NCBI RefSeq assembly: GCF_006517275.1
Contig: NZ_CP041191.1
Span: 1,172,501 to 1,236,500, forward strand
Direction of reading: 5' to 3'
DNA: 64,000 nt
From: Labrenzia sp. PHM005
GTDB taxonomy: Bacteria > Pseudomonadota > Alphaproteobacteria > Rhizobiales > Stappiaceae
Shown: one piece after another, positions 10,816-17,530 of the stretch
Layout: every line of letters begins with the position of its first letter
Position numbering within the stretch: the first letter of the stretch is position 1
Translations under genes and position numbers: made by a program
Notes under the pieces: generated by a model
The model's database searches: none
What the model saw: the letters and a program-made list of their open reading frames with translations, nothing else
Told to the model about the DNA's origin: nothing

Positions 10816-11382
10816 TTGTCAAGTAAAGTCACAGCCTTGCAGATGAGTGAAAGTGAAACATTTAGTGAAAAGACACAGGCCTATTTTGATTTGTGTCAGG
10901 AGAAGCTCGGTCTGGTCCCCAACGTGCTCAAGGCCTATGCCTTCGACGACACCAAGTTGCGTGCCTTCACGGACATGTACAACGACCTCATGCTGGCCGA
11001 CAGCGGCCTGACAAAGCTTGAGAGGGAGATGATTGCCGTTGCGGTATCCTCCGTCAATCACTGTTTTTATTGCCTCACAGCTCATGGGGCGGCGGTGCGC
11101 GAATTATCCGGTGATCCGATGCTCGGTGAACTGATGGTGATGAACTACCGTGTCGCGGATTTGACAGACCGTCAGCGGGCCATGCTCGACTTTGCAGTCA
11201 AACTGACCGAAAAACCGGCCGAGATCTTGGAAAGCGACCGTCAGGCGCTGCGCGATGCCGGGTTTAGTGACCGGGATATCTGGGATGTTTCCAACGTGGC
11301 AGCCTTTTTCAACATGACCAACCGGGTGGCGGCAGCAACGGATATGCGGCCGAATGATGAGTATCACTCAATGGCCCGTTGA
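10816..11382 (+). CDS. Alkylhydroperoxidase-like protein (carboxymuconolactone decarboxylase family)
   Basis: This is a peroxidase-related protein of the AhpD/CMD fold, 188 aa from TTG 10816. That start is chosen because GGGAGGA ends five bases upstream; the in-frame ATG 10843 has no ribosome site. The AhpD-type redox centre is visible in VNHCFYCLTAHGAAVREL (Cys-x-x-Cys with His three residues later). The C-terminal half has DRQRAMLDFAVKLTEKP and DIWDVSNVAAFFNMTNRVA, which match the uncharacterised peroxidase-related subfamily. The physiological hydroperoxide or partner is not known. It is divergent from NAD-GDH and stands alone. Confidence 0.9.
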   Translation: MSSKVTALQMSESETFSEKTQAYFDLCQEKLGLVPNVLKAYAFDDTKLRAFTDMYNDLMLADSGLTKLEREMIAVAVSSVNHCFYCLTAHGAAVRELSGDPMLGELMVMNYRVADLTDRQRAMLDFAVKLTEKPAEILESDRQALRDAGFSDRDIWDVSNVAAFFNMTNRVAAATDMRPNDEYHSMAR

Positions 11383-11478
11383 GCTCTTGGGCCATGCGAA
11401 ACCGGTGACAAGCACAGTGTTTGGGTGTATGACCCAAGGCGTTTTTTGGAATCTCGCACATGAGGAGAGGAGCGGGTC

Positions 11479-12429
11479 ATGACCGCGCGCGTATTTATTG
11501 ATGGTGAAGCTGGCACGACGGGTTTGCAGATCCGCGAGCGCCTCGCCATGCGCCATGATCTGGAACTGCTCTCTATCCCCGAAGAAAGCCGCAAGGACGC
11601 TGCCGCCCGGGCCGAGTATCTGAACAAGGCCGATGTTGCGATCCTGTGCCTGCCGGATGCTGCGGCCAAGGAAAGCGTTGCACTGATTGAAAACGACACC
11701 ACGCGGGTGATCGATGCGTCAAGCGCGCACCGTGTGGCCGATGGCTGGGCCTATGGTTTTGCTGAAATGGATGCCGATCAGGCGGACATCATTGCTGCTG
11801 CCATGCGGGTTGCCAATCCGGGTTGCTGGCCGCAAGGCCTGATCGCCGCAGTCCGGCCGCTGATAGCAGGCGGTCTGCTGCCTTCGGACTATCCGCTAAC
11901 CTTTCACGGAGTCTCCGGCTATTCCGGCGGCGGCAAGGGCATGATCGCAGACTATGAAAGCGCGGATGCCAGTGCAAACAGGTTCGCGCCTTATGCGCTA
12001 GGCTTCAATCACAAGCATCTGCCGGAAATGACCGAATACACCCTGGCGGAGGCAGCGCCGCTGTTTTCGCCGGCTGTCGGCAACTACTACAAGGGCATGC
12101 TGACCGTGGTGCCGCTCAATCTGGCAAAGCTGGACAAGGTCCCGACCGGTGAGCAGATCCATGCAGCTCTGGCCGATCATTTCGCGAGTTCAGCCGGCGG
12201 GTTTGTCGATGTCGCACCCCTCGAGGGCCTAGAACGCTCTGATGAGCTGGATCCGCAGGCGCTCAATGAGACCAACCGCTTGCGGTTGCATGTCTTTGCC
12301 AATGATGCGCGGGCACAGGCGGCCATCATCGCGGTCTATGACAATCTCGGCAAGGGCGCCTCTGGTGCTGCCGTACAAAATCTCAATCTCATGCTCGGTG
12401 TTGATCAGACCACAAGCCTTGCTGCTTGA
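11479..12429 (+). CDS. argC: N-acetyl-gamma-glutamyl-phosphate reductase (type 2)
   Basis: This enzyme carries out the NADPH-dependent reduction of N-acetylglutamyl phosphate, third step of arginine synthesis. It has 316 aa, the short (type 2) form common in alphaproteobacteria. The nucleotide-binding start reads VFIDGEAGTTGLQIRERL, and the catalytic cysteine is C116 in ANPGCWPQG. HGVSGYSGGGKGMI and the histidine-bearing FNHKHLPEMTEYTL are also typical. A GAGGAGAGGAG ribosome site precedes the ATG. leuD follows 38 bases later on the same strand, probably in the same transcript although the pathways differ. Confidence 0.96.
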   Translation: MTARVFIDGEAGTTGLQIRERLAMRHDLELLSIPEESRKDAAARAEYLNKADVAILCLPDAAAKESVALIENDTTRVIDASSAHRVADGWAYGFAEMDADQADIIAAAMRVANPGCWPQGLIAAVRPLIAGGLLPSDYPLTFHGVSGYSGGGKGMIADYESADASANRFAPYALGFNHKHLPEMTEYTLAEAAPLFSPAVGNYYKGMLTVVPLNLAKLDKVPTGEQIHAALADHFASSAGGFVDVAPLEGLERSDELDPQALNETNRLRLHVFANDARAQAAIIAVYDNLGKGASGAAVQNLNLMLGVDQTTSLAA

Positions 12430-12467
12430 GGTGATTGGGCCGGAACCCGTTTTCAGGAGAGGAAACC

Positions 12468-13073
12468 ATGGAAAAATTTGAGACCCTCACCGGGGTCGCA
12501 GCGCCGCTGCCGATCGTCAACATCGACACCGATATGATCATCCCGAAGCAGTTCTTGAAAACCATCAAGCGCACGGGTCTCGGTACCGCATTGTTTCATG
12601 AAATGCGCACCAATGATGACGGCTCTGAAAACGTTGATTTCGTTCTGAATAAGGCCGCGTATCGTGACGCCAAGATCCTAATTGCAGGCGACAATTTCGG
12701 CTGCGGTTCCTCCCGCGAGCATGCGCCTTGGGCCCTGCTTGATTTTGGTGTCCGCTGTGTGATCTCAACGTCCTTTGCCGACATTTTCTACAACAACTGC
12801 TTCAAAAACGGAATTCTGCCGATCGAGGTCTCCGAAGACGAGCTCGACACGCTGCTGCATGCGGCTGAGCGCGGCGCCAATTTCACCCTGACGATCGACC
12901 TGGAAAACCAGGAGATCAAGGGTCTGGAAAGCGGTGACATCGCTTTCAAAATCGACCATTTTCGCAAGCATTGCCTGATCAATGGCCTTGACGACATTGG
13001 ATTGACGCTGAACAAGTCCGCCCAGATCGACACCTTTGAAGGTGAAATCAGCGAAAGCCGCCCTTGGGTTTAA
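12468..13073 (+). CDS. leuD: 3-isopropylmalate dehydratase small subunit
   Basis: This is the swivelling-domain subunit of the LeuCD isomerase in leucine synthesis. It has 201 aa from ATG 12468, which has AGGAGAGG upstream. Signatures are [15 protein letters not shown] near the N-terminus and [17 protein letters not shown], the conserved substrate-binding loop. The iron-sulfur large subunit LeuC is not in the window, so the two genes are separated in this genome, as in many alphaproteobacteria. The gene is followed by a clear terminator, which makes argC-leuD a two-gene unit. Confidence 0.97.
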   Translation: MEKFETLTGVAAPLPIVNIDTDMIIPKQFLKTIKRTGLGTALFHEMRTNDDGSENVDFVLNKAAYRDAKILIAGDNFGCGSSREHAPWALLDFGVRCVISTSFADIFYNNCFKNGILPIEVSEDELDTLLHAAERGANFTLTIDLENQEIKGLESGDIAFKIDHFRKHCLINGLDDIGLTLNKSAQIDTFEGEISESRPWV

Positions 13074-13102
13074 GCTGATAGCTGATCAATTGAGAATTTT
13101 GG

Positions 13103-13135
13103 AAAACCCGGTGCTCTGCGCCGGGTTTTTCTTTG
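13103..13135 (+). terminator. Terminator after leuD
   Basis: The perfect stem AAAACCCGG (13103-13111) / CCGGGTTTT (13121-13129) has a 9-base loop and continues into TTTTTCTTTG. It lies 29 bases beyond the leuD stop codon. Confidence 0.85.
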
Positions 13136-13245
13136 TTTGGGCCACACATTAACAAATGGCTATTTGTAGTGTGCGCGCGGCACGCAGTCCAAGACTCCTA
13201 TAAAAGAAGCGTTCTGCGTTCTGTTCAATTTGAACCTGTACGCGG

Positions 13246-14190
13246 CTACCCAGCGTCCGGGCTCTTTAGCCAATTCAAAATCACCGCAGTTGTTTCTTCA
13301 GGCATCTCTTGTTGCACCCAATGGCCGCAATCGAGACTAACAACGTCAACATTGGGAACGAATTCTGTTAGATTTTCAGACTTCGGGATCAAATCACGAT
13401 CACCATAAATCATGAGCGCAGGCTGTCGGATGATGGGGTCGGCATCAGCCAAGATGTGCCAGTTGCGATCAAGGTTCCTGTACCAGTTAATGCTGGCGGT
13501 GAACCCTGTTTCTTCGAAAGCGGAAACAAAAACGGCCAATTCGTTGTCACTCATCAAGGGCTCGCCAAGGGGAACTTTTGCTCTAGCGAGATTGATCATC
13601 ATCATACCGGGTTCCGGCGGAGCAGCGGGAATCTTCTTGCGGAACATGTTCCGAAGGAATTGGGATGTGTTTTCATTTAACACCGCGTCCGCAACGCCCG
13701 GCTGCCGATTGAAGTGAACGAAATAATGGTCGCTTCCAAGAAATTCTTCCATGGATTCGATCCATGGTTTTTCTGTCCGCTCTTGATAAGGCAAGGCCAG
13801 ATTGATCACCCGTTTAACCCGCTCTGGATGCAATAAGGTCAGCCCCCAAACGACCATCGCGCCCCAGTCGTGGCCGACGAAGGTTGCCTCTTGGTATCCG
13901 TAGTGATCGAGAAGTGCGGTGAGATCTTCCGTCAGATGTTTGATGTCGTAGTCTGTAACTTCGCCCGGGCGCGATGATTTGCCATACCCCCGCTGGTTCG
14001 GGGCGATTACGTGGTAGCCTGCGGCCGCTAGCGCCGGGATCTGATGGCGCCAGGAAAAGGCATGTTCCGGCCAGCCGTGGCAGAAAACTATCGGGTTGCC
14101 GGCATTTTCCTGCCCGGCTTCAAAGACTTCGAGGGTCACGCCGTTGACTGAAACAAGACTGGGTCTGGGGAAAATGGCTGGGGTGGACAT
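13246..14190 (-). CDS. Alpha/beta hydrolase, epoxide-hydrolase-like
   Basis: This 314-aa protein has an alpha/beta-hydrolase fold. The oxyanion motif HGWPEHAFSWRHQI is at about residue 39. The nucleophile elbow is VGHDWGAMV, with an aspartate (about D108) rather than serine, as in epoxide hydrolases and haloalkane dehalogenases. A C-terminal catalytic His lies in DCGHWVQQEMPEE and an acidic residue in IYGDRDLIP. A cap domain lies between about 135 and 235. The natural substrate is unknown. The gene is divergent from a WYL-domain regulator, and an 8-bp perfect inverted repeat lies between them, so it is probably that regulator's target. Confidence 0.88.
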   Translation of the reverse strand: MSTPAIFPRPSLVSVNGVTLEVFEAGQENAGNPIVFCHGWPEHAFSWRHQIPALAAAGYHVIAPNQRGYGKSSRPGEVTDYDIKHLTEDLTALLDHYGYQEATFVGHDWGAMVVWGLTLLHPERVKRVINLALPYQERTEKPWIESMEEFLGSDHYFVHFNRQPGVADAVLNENTSQFLRNMFRKKIPAAPPEPGMMMINLARAKVPLGEPLMSDNELAVFVSAFEETGFTASINWYRNLDRNWHILADADPIIRQPALMIYGDRDLIPKSENLTEFVPNVDVVSLDCGHWVQQEMPEETTAVILNWLKSPDAG

Positions 14191-14238
14191 TACATAGTCT
14201 CCTTGTTTGACATGTACTGCCGCTGCCTAAAACTATAT

Positions 14239-14257
14239 GGTGCCAAAAATTGGCACC
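14239..14257. promoter_or_regulatory. Palindromic operator between hydrolase and WYL regulator
   Basis: The perfect inverted repeat GGTGCCAA (14239-14246)-AAA-TTGGCACC (14250-14257) lies in the 88-bp divergent intergenic region. It is 21 bases before the regulator's start and 48 bases before the hydrolase start. Such a site is expected for a homodimeric HTH protein. Binding by the adjacent WYL regulator is inferred. Confidence 0.65.
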
Positions 14258-14278
14258 TTTATTTGGTAACCCCGAAAC

Positions 14279-14998
14279 ATGAATGTTCGTCACCGACAAG
14301 ACGCTATCGTGCGCTGCCTTCGCCGCAACGGGACCACGACCGTCGCTGATTTGGCGGAAGCGGTTGGTGCATCCAGGCGCACAGTGTTGCGCGACATCGG
14401 CGCTTTGCGTGATGAGGGATTTGTCATTCAATCTGAACCCGGGCGCGGGGGCGGCCTGTCCCTTGATCCGCGATCTGTTCAGACCACCGCGCGGCTCTCG
14501 GTCGCCGAAGTCTTTGCACTCCTTATCAGCGTTGCGTCGATGCGGGCTGCTGGGAACCTCCCCTTTTCTGGTCTTGCAGATGCAGGGCTTGCCAAAATCG
14601 AAAAAGCCCTGCCGCCGGATAAGATCCGCGACTTGCGCCGGTTTCTGGATTGCCTGTACATCGGACAGTTGTCACCGCTAGTAGATATCTCAGATATGGG
14701 GCAGATGGAGCCTGCGCTGCTGCCCGAATTCGAGACAGCTTTTCTCCAGCGGTTACATTTGCGCTTCCAATACCGTGACGCAAAAGGGGCGGTCACCAGC
14801 CGGAAAGTTGAACCGCAAGCTATGCTGATCTTGCCGCCGCTATGGTACCTGGTGGCCTGGGACCCTGAGCGTAATGACTTCCGTCACTTTCGAATGGACC
14901 GGATCAGCAGGCCGGAATATATAAAAGACGCGCCATTTCGTCGACGGAAGGTGCCCTTTGAGGATAACGTCCATCCCATTCGGCGTTTGCCGAGCTGA
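14279..14998 (+). CDS. HTH transcriptional regulator with WYL domain (YafY-type)
   Basis: This 239-aa regulator has an N-terminal winged helix of the HTH_11/DeoR-like kind (TVADLAEAVGASRRTVLRDI, about residues 18-40, then GFVIQSEPGRGGGLSL) and a C-terminal WYL domain (LPPLWYLVAWDPERNDFRHF, about 183-205). WYL domains are proposed ligand-sensing modules, in some systems for nucleotides or nucleic acid. The protein is divergent from the epoxide-hydrolase-like gene, so it is probably its local regulator, with the palindrome at 14239-14257 as operator. The effector is unknown. Confidence 0.88.
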   Translation: MNVRHRQDAIVRCLRRNGTTTVADLAEAVGASRRTVLRDIGALRDEGFVIQSEPGRGGGLSLDPRSVQTTARLSVAEVFALLISVASMRAAGNLPFSGLADAGLAKIEKALPPDKIRDLRRFLDCLYIGQLSPLVDISDMGQMEPALLPEFETAFLQRLHLRFQYRDAKGAVTSRKVEPQAMLILPPLWYLVAWDPERNDFRHFRMDRISRPEYIKDAPFRRRKVPFEDNVHPIRRLPS

Positions 14999-15005
14999 TT
15001 TTCGG

Positions 15006-15893
15006 TTAAGCCATTGAATTCCTGAGTTCAAACAGGCTCTTCGTGAAATCCCTGACCAGCTTGGACCTTTGAATATCTGGCCGGAACAAGAGGAAAGAGC
15101 GGAAATTAACCGCAGGTGCAAAGGGGCGGATCACCAAGCCTCTTACAACAAACCCGTCCACAACAAGCGGATTGACGAGACCGATTGCATCGCCGGACAG
15201 TGCCAAGGCGCATGTTGTTGTTGAGGATGGTGTCTCAACCACATACTCAGGCGTTACACCAGCTTCTTCCAATATGGCGTCAAACCTGTGACGCGCCCGG
15301 TCTTCAGGGGCGAGACCGATCATCGGTTGCCCGATGAGGTCTTCAGGACCAAGGCTGTCCCGCTGTGCCAATGGGTGACTTGGGGGCATTGCAATAACGC
15401 CCGAAAATCCGCCGAAGTGGGTTGTGTCTACTCCAGAGCGATCGATTTCATCGGCGGCCAGGCCGATGTCAAAGTTTCCGTCGACGACCTGATTGCGGAC
15501 TTGCGCTGAGGGCAGAATCTGAAGCGTTACCCTGACACGCGGGTTATTCTTTCTAAATGCTTGGATCGCCTTTGGCACCACTTCAGCGCCCAGAGCCGAA
15601 AGCGATGCGATCTTCAGGTGTCCGGAGCCGAAATCCCGGATCGCAGCCGCAGCAGAGCGCAACCGGTCCATGCCCTTAAAACTTTCGGAAACCTCACGGA
15701 AAAACAGCTGACCTTCTGTTGTCGGAACCATGCGCCCCCGCACGCGGTCAAAAAGCGTGAACCCCAGAGATGCTTCCAGTTCGGCGATGCTTCGGCTGAC
15801 GGCGGGCTGGGTGATCTGCATGAGTTCTGCCGCGCGGACCGTTGAGCCTGAGATCATCATCGTGTGAAAGGCTTCCAGCTGCCGGAACTTCAT
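15006..15893 (-). CDS. LysR-family transcriptional regulator
   Basis: This 295-aa protein has the LysR N-terminal HTH (MKFRQLEAFHTMMISGSTVR, AAELMQITQPAVSRSIAELE) and a periplasmic-binding-like effector domain from about residue 90. It is divergent from a cystathionine beta-lyase gene and converges on the WYL regulator gene, 7 bases stop to stop. The divergent layout and the palindrome GGCATA-N4-TATGCC between the genes suggest that it controls the lyase. The coinducer is unknown, but a sulfur amino-acid intermediate would fit. Confidence 0.9.
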   Translation of the reverse strand: MKFRQLEAFHTMMISGSTVRAAELMQITQPAVSRSIAELEASLGFTLFDRVRGRMVPTTEGQLFFREVSESFKGMDRLRSAAAAIRDFGSGHLKIASLSALGAEVVPKAIQAFRKNNPRVRVTLQILPSAQVRNQVVDGNFDIGLAADEIDRSGVDTTHFGGFSGVIAMPPSHPLAQRDSLGPEDLIGQPMIGLAPEDRARHRFDAILEEAGVTPEYVVETPSSTTTCALALSGDAIGLVNPLVVDGFVVRGLVIRPFAPAVNFRSFLLFRPDIQRSKLVRDFTKSLFELRNSMA

Positions 15894-15921
15894 GGTCTAT
15901 GCTTTCTAGATATAAGTTTTA

Positions 15922-15937
15922 GGCATAGAATTATGCC
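15922..15937. promoter_or_regulatory. LysR-type operator palindrome before metC-like gene
   Basis: The perfect inverted repeat GGCATA (15922-15927)-GAAT-TATGCC (15932-15937) contains the T-N11-A type spacing of LysR recognition sites. It lies 29 bases from the regulator's start and 65 bases from the lyase start. Binding by the divergent LysR protein is inferred from position. Confidence 0.6.
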
Positions 15938-16001
15938 GAACTATTAATTGTTTGCCAGGTGGAATTTTGGTGTAGTCCGCAAAACTCTCAGAGGAAAACA
16001 C

Positions 16002-17162
16002 ATGCGTGACGCTACACATTGCACGATCCATCCCGCTGTTGATCTTACGGAATTCTCCAGCCTGACCGTCCCGACTTATCGCGCATCGACAATAGTGTTT
16101 GAAGATGCAGAGGCCTATGCAACCCGCGGAGAGCGGGACCTCGACAGCTATATGTACGGCTTATACGGAACGCCGACGACGAAGACGCTGGAAGCACAGA
16201 TAACAAAGCTGGAAAATGGTGTGCGGTCTGTCATCGTGCCGTCCGGACAAGCTGGAGCGACGATCGTTTTTCTCAGCGTGCTGTTGCCAGGGGAGACAGT
16301 TTTGATCCCTGATAGTGTCTATCCGCCGGTCTTGGATTTCTGCGTCAATTATCTGCAACCACGCGGTATCTACCATAAAATCTACCAGCCTGATGGCACC
16401 GGGATTGAGGACCTGATCGATCCGTCGGTGAAATTGATCTGGACGGAAACGCCCGGGTCAACGACCATGGAATTTCAGGATTTGTGGGCGATAGCAGCGC
16501 TCGGCAAGAAATATGGGATCTTGACCGGGGCCGACAACACCTGGGCGACACCCTTGCATTTGAAACCTTTAGACCTCGGCATCGACTTTTCCATGCAGGC
16601 CCTGTCGAAATATGCTGGCGGGCATTCCGATCTGCTGCTTGGGTCAATTTGTGTCAATGATTTGGAGTTGCGCAAAAAACTGCGCGATACCATGCGCATG
16701 CTGGGCATCGGTGTTAGCCCCGATGAAGTTGCACTGGTCTTGCGTGGGATTGAGACGATGGCCGTGCGGCTTGCCCATGTGGAACAGGTCGCGCGGAACC
16801 TGGCCGAAGAACTGGCGTCCCGCCCGGATGTTGGACTTGTTCTGCACCCCGCGCTGGCCGATTTCCCCCAGCACGCACTTTGGAAGCGCGATTTCTCCGG
16901 TGCGAGCGGTGTTTTCAGTGTCGTTTTGACAAAAAGCCAGGAAGGCAATCTTGAGGACGGGCTGAACCAGCTGAAAGTCATCGCAATCGGAGCAAGTTGG
17001 GGCGGAACGCGCAGCCTGATCGCGCCGATGTCGGTCAAAAAGGGCCGAAAGTTCGCAAAACCGGAACACCAACGGACAATTCTGCGCATCAATGTCGGCT
17101 TGGAAGACCAAGAAGACTTGCGCAGCGATCTCAAGACTCTGTTTGACATTCTCTCAAGATGA
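16002..17162 (+). CDS. metC: PLP-dependent trans-sulfuration enzyme, cystathionine beta-lyase-like
   Basis: This 386-aa member of the Cys/Met metabolism PLP family cleaves or forms C-S bonds. ATG 16002 is used because GAGG lies eight bases upstream; an in-frame TTG at 15948 would add 18 poorly conserved residues. Signatures are YMYGLYGTPTTKTLEAQI, VIVPSGQAGATIVFLSVLLP and the PLP lysine K203 in MQALSKYAGGHSDLLLGS. The C-terminus has SWGGTRSLIAPM and LRINVGLEDQEDLRSDL. It resembles MetC more than MetB or MetZ, but the family is hard to split by eye. The divergent LysR gene is its likely regulator. Confidence 0.82.
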   Translation: MRDATHCTIHPAVDLTEFSSLTVPTYRASTIVFEDAEAYATRGERDLDSYMYGLYGTPTTKTLEAQITKLENGVRSVIVPSGQAGATIVFLSVLLPGETVLIPDSVYPPVLDFCVNYLQPRGIYHKIYQPDGTGIEDLIDPSVKLIWTETPGSTTMEFQDLWAIAALGKKYGILTGADNTWATPLHLKPLDLGIDFSMQALSKYAGGHSDLLLGSICVNDLELRKKLRDTMRMLGIGVSPDEVALVLRGIETMAVRLAHVEQVARNLAEELASRPDVGLVLHPALADFPQHALWKRDFSGASGVFSVVLTKSQEGNLEDGLNQLKVIAIGASWGGTRSLIAPMSVKKGRKFAKPEHQRTILRINVGLEDQEDLRSDLKTLFDILSR

Positions 17163-17530
17163 GGTGATTGCCCGGCCTTCGGGGGAGTTTCTCGTGTTTG
17201 TTGGCCATCGGGAACGGATGGTCCGCGAATGCACTATTGGGTAAATCTATTCGGAGTGCCAAAATGTGGTGCAGCTGAGCTATGATTGGTCCGGCAAAAA
17301 CAGATCCGCCCCTATTTCTTTAGGCTGTGGTACACTCCCCGCCGCGCGGCGCGGACAGCCTTGACGGGCAGGCGCAGCCAACGCCGCCAGTGCGGAAATT
17401 AAAAGGCGGGAAGATATTGCATACCATTGTATACTGAACTATGTAGTGGCCAGCAAGCTTGTCCCGGCTAGCCTTTTTCTCCGCGACCCGGCGTTCAAGC
17501 TACTCCCAACACCAGGACGCCAGAACCATC
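17163..17530 (+). other. 368-bp gene-free leader region upstream of acnB
   Basis: I find no convincing gene here. The region holds a GC-rich structured segment, with outer stem GGCTGT (17323-17328) / ACAGCC (17355-17360) enclosing a CCGCGCGG core. A near-palindrome with a -10-like TATACT follows at 17419-17435. The acnB start is preceded by only a weak ribosome site. The region probably contains the acnB promoter and a structured 5' leader. Confidence 0.5.
17419..17434. promoter_or_regulatory. Possible operator/promoter element of acnB
   Basis: GCATAC (17419-17424)-CATT-GTATAC (17429-17434) is an inverted repeat with one mismatch that overlaps the -10-like hexamer TATACT (17430-17435). A repressor bound here could block acnB transcription. 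No regulator can be named from the sequence. Confidence 0.35.
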
